A DNA stretch of 54,334 bases from Nocardioidaceae bacterium (GTDB taxonomy: Bacteria > Actinomycetota > Actinomycetes > Propionibacteriales > Nocardioidaceae), in contig JACCXZ010000066.1 of assembly GCA_013696745.1 (NCBI GenBank), positions 1 through 54,334 on the forward strand, read 5' to 3'. Position 1 is the first letter of the stretch, and every line of letters begins with the position of its first letter. The notes beneath the pieces are model-generated. The model saw nothing but the letters and a program-made list of their open reading frames with translations. It was not told the origin of the DNA and searched no databases. The translations under genes were made by a program, and so were the position numbers. Shown in pieces: positions 18,276 through 26,996 of the stretch.

Positions 18276-20153
18276 ATGACACGGGTCGACGAGTTCGACG
18301 CCTTCTACGACGGCTCGCGTCGTCACGTCCTCCACCTCGCGTACGCCTTCACCGGTGACCTCGCCGCGGCGGTGGCAGCCACCCAGGACGCCTACGCCCA
18401 CGCCTGGCAGCACTGGGGCAGGCTGCACAGAGCAGACCCACTGGACGTCGTACGGCCGGCGGCGCTGCACCTGGCAGGGCTGCGTCACCACGCGCACCTG
18501 GTGAGGCGCAAGCCGCCTGCGGATGCCGACGGTGAGCTGATCACGGCGCTGGGGGCATTGTCCGGTGCCGGGCGACGGCTGGTGCTGCTGCACTCGATCG
18601 GCCGGCTGGACCTGTCGCAGGCAGCTCGTGAGGTCGGGATCACCGGCGACCTGGCTGTCCGCGACACGGACGCGGCGGTCCAGCAGCTCGAGACGTCGCT
18701 GGGCACCGGGGTAGACGGCGTCATCCGGCGTCTGGAGGCCATGCACAGGCTCAGCGACGTGGCGCCGATGCCTCGGGCAAGCATCATCCGCCGCACCGGT
18801 GGACGACGTCACCGTCGCAACACCGCCGCCGCGGTCGCCGTGTGTGCCGTCGCGTTGGTCGGGGTCGGTGTCGTCGTCACCGCGCCGGCTGCCGAGACCG
18901 GCAAACACCAGCAGCGGGTGATGGCCGAGGAACCACCAGCCGTGCCGCGGGAACCACTCGGTCCGCGGGCGTCGCTGGACCAGCTGCTGGGCACGGTCAA
19001 CGTCGGCTCGCTGGACACCCGCACCGACTGGGTCGAGACCGGCGCGTCCGACGACCCCACCGTGCAGGCGCCGTTGACCAGCTGCGCCGGGGGTCGCTAC
19101 GCCAGCCCACGGCCCGAACAGGGTCTGGCCCGTACCTTCGTGGGCGAGCGCAGGAAGGACGAGACGGTCGTGCAGTCGGTCGAGGTCTCCGGCTCGAAGC
19201 AGGCCGCACGCGCGGCGTTCCGGACCAAGGAACGGTGGTACGCCGGCTGTCAGGCGCCACGTGTCCAGCTCATGCAGGCGTACACCGCCGAGCGCGACAA
19301 CGCCTCCGTGTCGATGCTGTCCATGCGCGTGTGGTCCGAGCCGGTCCGGACCATGACCGTGGGCGTGGCACGGTCAGGCTTCCTGACGACGACACTGGTG
19401 CACGAGGTCGACGGACGGCGCGGAATCGACATCGGCGCCTTCAACACCAGCCTGAGCATCGCGGTCACGCGGCTGTGCCGGACCACCCGCGCGTCGTGCT
19501 CGCACAGTCAACCTCCTCGTCCCGTCCCACCCCCGCGGACCGGCGAGGGCAGCGGGTTCCTCGGCGTCGTCGACCTACCACCGGTGGCCGATATCACCAA
19601 GGCGTGGGCGGGCACCGAACCGGGCCGGGTGACGCCCAACAGTGCTGCCACGGCGTGTGAGGCTGCCGAGTTCACCGGCGAGGACATCGAGCTGGCCCGC
19701 GGGCGCACGTACGTCGTCCCGGAGGCTGAACAGCTTCCGACGACGTTCGGCATCGACGAGACCATCGGGCGTTTCACATCGCGCCGGGCTGCGGCGGAGT
19801 TCGTCCGGCGGGTGTCCCGGGACGTCGAGAGCTGCGAGGAGGAGAACCTGGCCGCCAAGGTGTCCGACGCTTCCCTCGCGCGCGCCGGCGAGGTGCTCGC
19901 GACCAGGTGGAAGTTGCTGTTCGACCTGAACCAGAACAGGTCGGTGACGTACCGGATGGGACTCGTCCGCAACGGCAGTCGGGTCGCGCAGCTGCGCTTC
20001 TCACCGACCGGACGCTACGACATCGACGACGCGACGTTCGAGCAGCTGCTGCTGCGCGCCGGGCAGCGGCTCGGGGAGCTGCCGGACGGGGCGCCCGGCT
20101 CAGCCGCCTCATCGGCTGCGGTGGATGAGCGAGGGGGTCCCCTGCGCCGATAG
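18276..20153 (+). CDS. Membrane-anchored ECF-sigma-like protein with duplicated extracellular domain
   Basis: The 625-residue protein has an unusual layout. Residues 5-78 match sigma region 2 of SigE-like ECF factors (FDAFYDGSRRHVLHLAYAFT, then QDAYAHAWQHWGRL). Residues 88-142 match region 4 (ALGALSGAGRRLVLLHSIGR, LSQAAREVGITG), but the recognition helix reads VRDTDAAV and looks degenerate. A basic stretch (RRTGGRRHRRN) precedes one membrane helix (about 183-203). The outside part holds two similar halves (about 235-425 and 440-610), each with Cys, an RTxVxx strand, an AAxxF helix and Cys, reminiscent of PknH-type sensor domains. The last residues and the stop codon come from the repeat at 20127. 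The call as regulator is inference. Confidence 0.7.
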   Translation: MTRVDEFDAFYDGSRRHVLHLAYAFTGDLAAAVAATQDAYAHAWQHWGRLHRADPLDVVRPAALHLAGLRHHAHLVRRKPPADADGELITALGALSGAGRRLVLLHSIGRLDLSQAAREVGITGDLAVRDTDAAVQQLETSLGTGVDGVIRRLEAMHRLSDVAPMPRASIIRRTGGRRHRRNTAAAVAVCAVALVGVGVVVTAPAAETGKHQQRVMAEEPPAVPREPLGPRASLDQLLGTVNVGSLDTRTDWVETGASDDPTVQAPLTSCAGGRYASPRPEQGLARTFVGERRKDETVVQSVEVSGSKQAARAAFRTKERWYAGCQAPRVQLMQAYTAERDNASVSMLSMRVWSEPVRTMTVGVARSGFLTTTLVHEVDGRRGIDIGAFNTSLSIAVTRLCRTTRASCSHSQPPRPVPPPRTGEGSGFLGVVDLPPVADITKAWAGTEPGRVTPNSAATACEAAEFTGEDIELARGRTYVVPEAEQLPTTFGIDETIGRFTSRRAAAEFVRRVSRDVESCEEENLAAKVSDASLARAGEVLATRWKLLFDLNQNRSVTYRMGLVRNGSRVAQLRFSPTGRYDIDDATFEQLLLRAGQRLGELPDGAPGSAASSAAVDERGGPLRR

Positions 20154-20179
20154 GTGTGCCGCAGGGGTCCCCGTCGCCA
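20127..20179. repeat. Family A palindromic repeat overlapping a gene end
   Basis: This aligns base for base with 8768-8820 and is near-identical over 53 bp (GCGAGGGGGTCCCCTG, GCCGATAGG, CCGCAGGGG). The TAG inside its conserved loop (20151-20153) is the stop of the sigma-like gene, and the last codons (ERGGPLRR) lie in its left arm. It separates this gene from the convergent sucD and can act as a terminator for both. Confidence 0.9.
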
Positions 20180-20211
20180 ACTCTGGGTGGCCGTGATCCT
20201 CCCCGTGAGGC

Positions 20212-21096
20212 TTACAGGGACTCGACAATCCCGCGCATCAGGCGGGCGGTCTCCGACGGCGTCTTGCCGACCTTGACGCCGGCGGACTCCAGAGCCGTCT
20301 TCTTCGCCTCGGCCGTGCCGGAGGAGCCGGAGACGATCGCGCCGGCATGGCCCATCGTCTTGCCCTCCGGGGCGGTGAAGCCTGCCACGTACGCGACGAC
20401 CGGCTTGGTCACGTGCGTGCTGATGTAGTCGGCCGCCCGTTCCTCGGCGTCGCCACCGATCTCGCCGACCATGATGACCGCCGCAGTGTCCGGATCGTTC
20501 TCGAAGGCCTCGAGGCAGTCGATGTGGGTCGTGCCGATGATCGGGTCGCCGCCGATGCCCACCGCGCTGGTGAAGCCGATGTCGCGCAGCTCATACATCA
20601 GCTGGTACGTCAGCGTGCCGGACTTCGACACCAGGCCGATCCGGCCGGCGTCGCTGATGTTCGCCGGGATGATGCCGGCGTTCGACTGGCCCGGGCTGAT
20701 CACGCCGGGACAGTTCGGGCCGATGATCCGCGTGCTGCCTGAGGCCTGGGCCGCGGCGAAGAACGCAGCCGTGTCGTGCACCGGCACACCCTCGGTGATG
20801 ACCACGACGAGCTCCAAGCCCGCCTCGATGGCCTCCAGCACGGCGTCCTTGGTGAAGGCCGGCGGCACGAAGACGACGGACACGTTGGCGCCGGTGGCCT
20901 CGACCGCCTCCGTCACCGTGCCGTACACGGGCTGGCTGACGCCGTCGAAGTCGACGGTGGTGCCGGCCTTGCGGGCGTTGACGCCGCCCACGATCCGGGT
21001 GCCGGAGGCCAGCATCCGGGTCGTGTGCTTGACGCCCTCGGAGCCGGTCATGCCCTGGACGATGACCGTGGAGTCCTTGTTCAAGAAGATCGACAT
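20212..21096 (-). CDS. sucD: Succinyl-CoA synthetase alpha subunit
   Basis: The 294-residue TCA-cycle subunit binds CoA and carries the phosphorylated histidine. Seen are [19 protein letters not shown] (CoA domain), [49 protein letters not shown], and [14 protein letters not shown] with the active-site His near residue 247. It lies 24 nt after sucC on the same strand, with AGGGAC before the start. Confidence 0.97.
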   Translation of the reverse strand: MSIFLNKDSTVIVQGMTGSEGVKHTTRMLASGTRIVGGVNARKAGTTVDFDGVSQPVYGTVTEAVEATGANVSVVFVPPAFTKDAVLEAIEAGLELVVVITEGVPVHDTAAFFAAAQASGSTRIIGPNCPGVISPGQSNAGIIPANISDAGRIGLVSKSGTLTYQLMYELRDIGFTSAVGIGGDPIIGTTHIDCLEAFENDPDTAAVIMVGEIGGDAEERAADYISTHVTKPVVAYVAGFTAPEGKTMGHAGAIVSGSSGTAEAKKTALESAGVKVGKTPSETARLMRGIVESL

Positions 21097-21120
21097 CTGT
21101 AGTCCCTACTTCTGTAGTTC

Positions 21121-22296
21121 TTAGGGCGCAGCCAGCTCGGCGGCCCGGCGCGCGGCGCCGTCCATGGTGTCGACCAGCGTGACCAACGGGTGGTCGGCCT
21201 CGGCGAGGATCGCCCTGCCCTGCTCGACGTTGTTGCCGTCCAGCCGCACGACCAGTGGCTTGGTGGCGGTGTCGCCGAGCATCTCCAGCGCGTGCACGAT
21301 GCCGTCGGCGACCGCGTCGCACGCGGTGATGCCGCCGAACACGTTGACGAAGACACTCTTGACCTGGTCGTCGCCGAGGACGATGTCGAGGCCGGCCGCC
21401 ATGACCTCCGCGCTGGCGCCGCCGCCGATGTCGAGGAAGTTGGCCGGTTTCTGACCGCCGAACTCCTCGCCCGCGTACGCGACGACGTCCAGCGTCGACA
21501 TGACCAGGCCCGCACCGTTGCCGATGATGCCCACCGAGCCGTCCAACTTGACGTAGTTGAGGTCCTTGGCCTTGGCCTTGGCCTCGAGCGGGTCGGCGGC
21601 TTCCTTGTCCTCGAGCTCAGCGTGGTCGGTGTGCCGGAAGTCGGCGTTCTCGTCCAGCGTTACCTTGCCGTCGAGCGCTTCGAGGGTGCCGTCCCCCAGT
21701 CGGACCAGCGGGTTGACCTCGACCAGGCTCGCGTCCTCCTCGATGAAGACCTTCCAGAGCGCCTGCACCATCTCCACCGCCTGCTCGGCGACCTCGGCGG
21801 GGAACTTTGCCGTGGTGACTATCTCGCGTGCCTTCGCCCCGTCGACACCCGTACCGGCGTCGATCGACACCTTGGCCACCGCGTCCGGGTTGGTGTGCGC
21901 GACCTCCTCGATCTCGACTCCCCCCTCGACGCTGGCGATGCACAGGTAGGACCGGTTGGACCGGTCCACCACGAAGGAGAAGTAGTACTCCGCGGCGATG
22001 TCTGCCGTCGGGGCGACCAGGACACGGTGCACCGTGAGGCCCTTGATCGTCATGCCGAGGATGTCCTGCGCGTGGGCGTACGCCTCGTCCGGGTTCTGCG
22101 CGAGCTTCACACCGCCGGCCTTGCCGCGACCACCGGCTTTGACCTGCGCCTTGACGACGACGCGGCCACCGAGCTCCTCGGCGCCTGCCCTCGCCTCCTG
22201 CGGTGTCGTCGCGACCACGCCGAGGGTCACGGGGACATCGTGCTTCGCGAAGAGCTCCTTCGCCTGGTACTCCATCAAGTCCACAGCGGTTGCCAT
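21121..22296 (-). CDS. sucC: Succinyl-CoA synthetase beta subunit
   Basis: The 391-residue subunit has an N-terminal ATP-grasp domain ([62 protein letters not shown]) and a C-terminal ligase domain with [35 protein letters not shown] and [22 protein letters not shown] 22296 is adopted; GTG 22284 (giving VDLMEYQ, the common N-terminus) is equally possible because GAAGG lies 12 nt before it. It is the first gene of sucCD. Confidence 0.95.
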   Translation of the reverse strand: MATAVDLMEYQAKELFAKHDVPVTLGVVATTPQEARAGAEELGGRVVVKAQVKAGGRGKAGGVKLAQNPDEAYAHAQDILGMTIKGLTVHRVLVAPTADIAAEYYFSFVVDRSNRSYLCIASVEGGVEIEEVAHTNPDAVAKVSIDAGTGVDGAKAREIVTTAKFPAEVAEQAVEMVQALWKVFIEEDASLVEVNPLVRLGDGTLEALDGKVTLDENADFRHTDHAELEDKEAADPLEAKAKAKDLNYVKLDGSVGIIGNGAGLVMSTLDVVAYAGEEFGGQKPANFLDIGGGASAEVMAAGLDIVLGDDQVKSVFVNVFGGITACDAVADGIVHALEMLGDTATKPLVVRLDGNNVEQGRAILAEADHPLVTLVDTMDGAARRAAELAAP

Positions 22297-22326
22297 CCTT
22301 CGTCGCTCGACCGGGGGGTTCGGGAG

Positions 22327-22347
22327 CGCGCCACGGGGCGTGGCGCG
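22327..22347. promoter_or_regulatory. Hairpin/palindrome in the sucC leader
   Basis: CGCGCCAC and GTGGCGCG form a perfect 8-bp inverted repeat around GGGGC, 31 bp upstream of the sucC start. It may be an operator or a leader stem-loop; nothing else in the sequence decides which. Confidence 0.4.
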
Positions 22348-22420
22348 ATTGGACTCTAGCCCTGATCCGTGTGCTACGGACAACTAGGGTGAGCCGGACC
22401 ACGAACCAGGGGGTGACCCC

Positions 22421-23308
22421 GTGCAGACCTTGCGAGCCCGTTCCGGCCACATCACGCTGTCGGTACGGGTGCATGCCGGCTGCGAGGACGACGCCCCTAC
22501 GGTGCTGCTGCTGCACGGCTATCCGGACACGCAACGGATGTGGGACCCCGTCGTACGAGTGCTGAACCGCGAGCACCGACTGGGGGTGGTGACGTACGAC
22601 GTCCGCGGAGCCGGCGCGTCGACCACACCCGCACGCAGGGCCGACTACGTCAGCGAGCGCCTGGTGGACGATCTGGTCGCCGTGATGGACCGCACGATGC
22701 CGGACCGGACCCCGATCCACCTGGTGGGCCACGACTGGGGATCGGTCCAGCTATGGGACGCGGTGACGACCGAGGAGGTCGACGTGCGGCTGCGGGGCCG
22801 GATCGCCTCGTTCACCTCGATCTCGGGTCCCGGACTCGACTACGTCGCCTACGCCCTGCGCCGGGCCCGCGCCGAACGCGACCGGTCGTTGCTGTCGGCC
22901 CAGGCCAGGCGCTCGTGGTACGTCTACGCCTTCCACCTGCCGTGGCTGCCCGAGCTCGTCTGGAAGCACCAGAGCCAGCGGCTGCGGGCGCGGCTGAACC
23001 GGGCCGAGCGGATGGCCGACGGGCACTGGGCGGATACGCTGGCCGACGACGGCGCCCACGGGCTGAACCTGTACCGGGCCAACGTGCGCCAGCGGATCCG
23101 ACGTCCGCGTCCGGGCCGGACGCGGGTGCCCGTGCAGCTGGTGGTCCCCGAGCTCGACAACGTCGTCCTGCCGACGCTGTACCGGTACCTCGAGGAGCTG
23201 GTGCCGGACCTCACCCGGGTCGACGTCCGAGCCGGGCACTGGCTGCCTCGGCAGGAGCCGGACCTGGTGGCCGGCCTCGTCGCCGACCACGTCCGCCGAC
23301 ACTGCTGA
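22421..23308 (+). CDS. Alpha/beta hydrolase, epoxide hydrolase (EphD N-domain)-like
   Basis: The 295-residue protein has the alpha/beta hydrolase fold with the oxyanion motif LLLHGYPDTQRMWD near residue 29 and the nucleophile elbow HLVGHDWGSVQLWDAVT near 105, where the nucleophile is Asp as in epoxide hydrolases and dehalogenases. RIASFTSISGPGLDYVAYAL follows. Asp in LVVPELDNVV and His in RAGHWLP complete the triad. The pattern is close to the first domain of EphD-type proteins, but the short-chain dehydrogenase half is absent. GTG 22421 follows GGGGGTGA. The substrate is unknown. Confidence 0.8.
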   Translation: MQTLRARSGHITLSVRVHAGCEDDAPTVLLLHGYPDTQRMWDPVVRVLNREHRLGVVTYDVRGAGASTTPARRADYVSERLVDDLVAVMDRTMPDRTPIHLVGHDWGSVQLWDAVTTEEVDVRLRGRIASFTSISGPGLDYVAYALRRARAERDRSLLSAQARRSWYVYAFHLPWLPELVWKHQSQRLRARLNRAERMADGHWADTLADDGAHGLNLYRANVRQRIRRPRPGRTRVPVQLVVPELDNVVLPTLYRYLEELVPDLTRVDVRAGHWLPRQEPDLVAGLVADHVRRHC

Positions 23309-23344
23309 GCAACGAGAGGGCGCTCGCAGGCCCGGCGGGGGCGG

Positions 23345-23764
23345 TCAGGTCAGGCCGGGATCGGCAGCGGCCGAGGCGTCGGCTACGTGCTCGTCGACCC
23401 ACGCCGCGATCTCGCTGGTCGTCGCTCCGGGAGTGAATACCCTGGCGACACCTGCCTCCCGCAGGGGCTCGAGGTCGTCGTCGGGGATGATGCCGCCACC
23501 GAAGACGACGATGTCGCTCGCATCACGCTCAGCGAGCAGAGCCAGGACCGTGCGGAACTGGGTCATGTGCGCACCGGAGAGGACGGAGAGCCCGATCGCG
23601 TCCGCGTCCTCGGCGATGGCGGTCTCCACGATCTGTTCGGCCGTCTGGTGCAGGCCGGTGTAGATCACCTCGTTGCCGGCGTCGCGCAGGGCCCGCGCCA
23701 CGACCTTGGCACCCCGGTCGTGCCCGTCCAACCCGGGCTTGGCGACCACGATCCTCTTCGGCAT
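23345..23764 (-). CDS. Stand-alone cobalamin-binding subunit of an acyl-CoA mutase (IcmB/MCM C-terminal type)
   Basis: The 139-residue protein is just the B12-binding domain of methylmalonyl-CoA-type mutases: [18 protein letters not shown] with H15 as cobalt ligand, [35 protein letters not shown] and [23 protein letters not shown] 23764 is preceded by GGAGG. In Streptomyces an icmB-type gene sits at the same place between pcrA and sucCD. It must pair with a large mutase subunit encoded elsewhere, rearranging isobutyryl/butyryl-CoA or methylmalonyl/succinyl-CoA. Confidence 0.85.
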   Translation of the reverse strand: MPKRIVVAKPGLDGHDRGAKVVARALRDAGNEVIYTGLHQTAEQIVETAIAEDADAIGLSVLSGAHMTQFRTVLALLAERDASDIVVFGGGIIPDDDLEPLREAGVARVFTPGATTSEIAAWVDEHVADASAAADPGLT

Positions 23765-23861
23765 GTGCGTTCCTCCACGAGTCATGTTCGGCCATCGGGA
23801 CCAGCCCGGCGCACGGTCGGTGAGGTTGCATAGTCTCCCGTCCGCACCCGGAGGTGCCTAG

Positions 23862-24279
23862 TGTCCTCGCATCCTGCTCCACGGCGCCGCGCCGACCGTA
23901 CCGACCGCGCAGCTGCCCGCAGGTCGCTGGGGCGAGACGAGCTCATACTGGGCGACGTTCCACACCGGCCTCGACTTCGCTGCCGCCGCCGGCACACCTG
24001 TCGTGTCCGTCGCTCGTGGGACTGTCACGTTCGTCGGTCACGAGGACGCCTACGGCAACAAGACCGAGGTCACCTTGGACGACGGCACAGTCATCTGGTA
24101 CGCAGACGGTCAGCACCGGTGATGTCGTGGAACCCGGCGAGCTGATCGGCTACGTCGGCTCGACCGGCAACGTCACCGGGCCGCACCTGCACTTCGAGGT
24201 ACGTCTGGCCGACGGCAGTGACCGTGGTCAGGACGTGGACCCGTTCGGCGCGTTCAGCGCGCACGGCGTCTGGCCCTGA
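23862..24279 (+). pseudogene. Truncated and frameshifted M23 (LytM) peptidase remnant
   Basis: Frame 3 reads the start of an M23 domain (TFHTGLDFAAAAGTPVVSVA, VTLDDGTVIWYA) with the zinc-binding HxxxD, then hits a stop at 24119-24121. The next frame carries the rest from TVSTGDVVEPGELIGYVGST to GPHLHFEVRL (zinc HxH) and stops at 24279. A +1 shift near 24100 would join them; the usual WYAH histidine falls at the break. An in-frame TAG at 23859-23861 and no start codon show that the signal peptide and N-terminal part are also missing. It probably once was a secreted peptidoglycan endopeptidase. Confidence 0.72.
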
Positions 24280-24302
24280 GCCCCACCACGACGTACGCGT
24301 AG

Positions 24303-24341
24303 AACTCACGGATGGGCGGGATGGAACTCACGGATGGGCGA
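24303..24341. repeat. CATCCGTGAGTTC repeats, two units, 22-bp period (inverted orientation)
   Basis: GAACTCACGGATGGGCG occurs at 24303-24319 and again, identical, at 24325-24341, between the M23 remnant and the convergent pcrA, ending 2 nt from the pcrA stop. It is the same unit and period as at 1091-1332 and 38739-38802. Confidence 0.9.
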
Positions 24342-24343
24342 CG

Positions 24344-26794
24344 TTAGATCTTCTCCAGCGGCGCGTAGCGCAGCAGCAGCCGCTTGACCCCCTCGGAGCC
24401 GAAGTCGACGGCGGCGACCGCCTGGTCACCGACCCCCTGCACGGACACCACGGTGCCCATGCCGAAGCTGTCGTGCACCACCCGGTCCCCACCGGCGAGT
24501 GAGGGGACCGCCCGCTGGGGGGCGGCGCTGCTGCGCGTCGGCAGCCGCCGTGCGGACGTCGACCACGAGGACGCCGGTGAACCGCGGGTGGACGGGCCCG
24601 ACCAGGACGTCGAGGCGTCCTCGGTACGGCGCCAGTCGAGCAGCTCGTCGGGCAGCTCATCGAGGAACCGTGAGGCCGGGTTGTGCATGGGTGCACCCCA
24701 GGCCGATCTGACCTGCGCCCGCGAGACGTACAACCGCTGCCGTGCCCGGGTCACCCCGACATAGGCGAGCCGACGCTCCTCCTCCAGTTCCTTGGGATCG
24801 CTCATCGAACGCTGGTGCGGGAAGATCGCCTCCTCGAGTCCGCTGAGGAACACCACGGGGAACTCCAGCCCCTTGGCCGTGTGCAGCGTCATGAGCGTGA
24901 CGACGCCGTCGCCCCCGTCGCTGTCGGGGATCTGGTCGGCGTCGGCGACCAGGGCGACGCGCTCGAGGAATGCCGCCAACGATCCCGGCCGCAGCCCCAG
25001 GTCGAGGGTCTCCTCGTCGGCTGAAGCATCGCCCTCCGGGTCATCGGCGGCTTGCCTGACCACCTCGACCGCCGAATCGTGCGCGACGTCCGCCTCCGCG
25101 ACGAACTCGCGCGCCACCGCCACGAGCTCGGCGAGGTTCTCGACACGGGTCTCGTCCTGCGGGTCGTCGGACTCCTCGAGCTCGTCGACGTACCCGCTGC
25201 GCGCGAGCACCGCCTCCAGCACCACGTCGGCGGGCTCGCCGGCCTCGGCCATCGCGGCGAGCTCCTCCATCATCGTCACGAACGCTGCGATCGCCTTGAG
25301 CGAGCGGGTGGCCAGACCTGGCGCTTCCTGGGCGCGCTGCAGACCCTGCCAGAAGGTGATCCGTTCGCGCGTGCAGAACGCCTCGACGCAGGCCTCGGCG
25401 CGGTCGCCGATGCCCCGCTTGGGTACGTTGAGGATGCGACGCAGCGACACCATGTCGGCCGGGTTGATCAGTGCCCGCAGGTACGCGAGCGCGTCCTTGA
25501 CCTCCTTGCGCTCGTAGAAGCGCACGCCGCCGACGACCTTGTAGGGCAGGCCGACCCGGATGAAGACCTCCTCGAAGACGCGTGACTGCGCGTTGGTCCG
25601 GTAGAAGACCGCGACGTCGGCTGGGCGCGCCGTGCCCTGGTCGTGCAGGGTGTCGACCTCGTCGGCGACGAACTGCGCCTCGGCGTGCTCGTCCTCGGCG
25701 ACGTACCCAACCACCCGCTCGCCGTCACCCGCGTCGGACCAGAGGTTCTTGGCACGCCGACCTGTGTTGCGGCTGATGATGGCGTTGGCGGTGGACAGGA
25801 TCGTCTGCGTGGAGCGGTAGTTCTGCTCGAGCATGACTGTCGCGGAGCTCGGGAAGTCGGACTCGAACTCCAGGATGTTGCGAATGCTGGCACCCCGGAA
25901 GGCGTAGATCGACTGGTCGGAGTCCCCCACGACCATGAGCTCGGCAGCCTGCACCTGCTCGGCCTTGGTCGACGGCGCGCACAGCTCGCGGACCAGCGCG
26001 TACTGGGCGTGGTTGGTGTCCTGGTACTCGTCGACCAGCACGTGCCGGAACCGTCTGCGGTACGTCTCGCGTACCTCGGGGAACGCCTGGAACAGGTGGA
26101 CCGTCAGCATGATCAGGTCGTCGAAATCCAAGGCGTTGGCCTCGTGCAGGCGCTGTTGGTACAGGCGGTACGCCGAGGCGTACGTCTCCTCCAGGCCGTT
26201 GCTCGCCCGGCGGGCGGCCTCCTCGTGGTCGCGCAGCTCGTTCTTGTGGTTGCTGATCCAGTTCAGGATCGCCCGCGGGTTGTGCTGCTTGGGGTCGATG
26301 TCGAGGTCGCGACAGACGAGCGTCACCAGCCGCCGGGAGTCGGCCGCGTCGTAGATCGAGAACGTCGACTTGTAGCCGAAGCTGGCGATCTCCTTGCGCA
26401 GCATGCGTACACAGGCGGAGTGGAACGTCGAGACCCACATGATGCGCGCGCGGTTGCCGACCAGCGCGGCCACCCGTTCGCGCATCTCCGCGGCGGCCTT
26501 GTTGGTGAACGTGATCGCCAGGATCGAGCCGGGGTGGGCCTTGCGTTGGGAGATGGTCCAGGCGATCCGACGCGCCAGCACCCGGGTCTTGCCGGAACCG
26601 GCGCCGGCCACCACGAGCAGCGGACCGCCCTCGTGGGTGACGGCGTCGCGTTGGCGCGCGTTCAGCCCGTCGAGCAGCTCCTCGCGGGAGGTGCCGGAGC
26701 GCTGGTCGGCGGGATTGGGCGCGTCGAACCCGGGCACGGGGAACAGCGTGGCAGCGCCGGGCGCGGTGGTGGGCGATGCGGTCGGTGTCGTCAT
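24344..26794 (-). CDS. pcrA: ATP-dependent DNA helicase PcrA/UvrD1
   Basis: The 816-residue SF1A helicase acts in repair and replication restart. It has a Q-motif NARQRDAVTH, Walker A VVAGAGSGKTRVLARRIA (about 62), TFTNKAAAEMRERV, Walker B VLVDEYQDTNHAQ, GDSDQSIYAFRGASI, LEQNYRST, motif V TLHTAKGLEFPVVFL, and motif VI VGVTRARQRLYVSRA. An acidic insert (about 590-640) lies in the 2B region. The C-terminal end (GDRVVHDSFGMGTVVSVQG) is the Tudor-like domain that contacts RNA polymerase. ATG 26794 gives the usual short disordered N-terminus. Confidence 0.96.
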   Translation of the reverse strand: MTTPTASPTTAPGAATLFPVPGFDAPNPADQRSGTSREELLDGLNARQRDAVTHEGGPLLVVAGAGSGKTRVLARRIAWTISQRKAHPGSILAITFTNKAAAEMRERVAALVGNRARIMWVSTFHSACVRMLRKEIASFGYKSTFSIYDAADSRRLVTLVCRDLDIDPKQHNPRAILNWISNHKNELRDHEEAARRASNGLEETYASAYRLYQQRLHEANALDFDDLIMLTVHLFQAFPEVRETYRRRFRHVLVDEYQDTNHAQYALVRELCAPSTKAEQVQAAELMVVGDSDQSIYAFRGASIRNILEFESDFPSSATVMLEQNYRSTQTILSTANAIISRNTGRRAKNLWSDAGDGERVVGYVAEDEHAEAQFVADEVDTLHDQGTARPADVAVFYRTNAQSRVFEEVFIRVGLPYKVVGGVRFYERKEVKDALAYLRALINPADMVSLRRILNVPKRGIGDRAEACVEAFCTRERITFWQGLQRAQEAPGLATRSLKAIAAFVTMMEELAAMAEAGEPADVVLEAVLARSGYVDELEESDDPQDETRVENLAELVAVAREFVAEADVAHDSAVEVVRQAADDPEGDASADEETLDLGLRPGSLAAFLERVALVADADQIPDSDGGDGVVTLMTLHTAKGLEFPVVFLSGLEEAIFPHQRSMSDPKELEEERRLAYVGVTRARQRLYVSRAQVRSAWGAPMHNPASRFLDELPDELLDWRRTEDASTSWSGPSTRGSPASSWSTSARRLPTRSSAAPQRAVPSLAGGDRVVHDSFGMGTVVSVQGVGDQAVAAVDFGSEGVKRLLLRYAPLEKI

Positions 26795-26996
26795 CGGGGT
26801 CCAGCCTACGGCGGGGGACCGACGGTTCTGTGCCCCACGCGGGACCGGCCGTGACCGACGGGACGACCGAGGGTACGAACGGCTCGGCGGATGTCTCGCC
26901 GACTTACGAGCAGGTGTCAACGGTGCTCGAGCGGGTCAACATCTTCTCGGAAGTCGACGGTCGACCACGGCCGGAAGCCGGCGTTCCGAAGCGACC

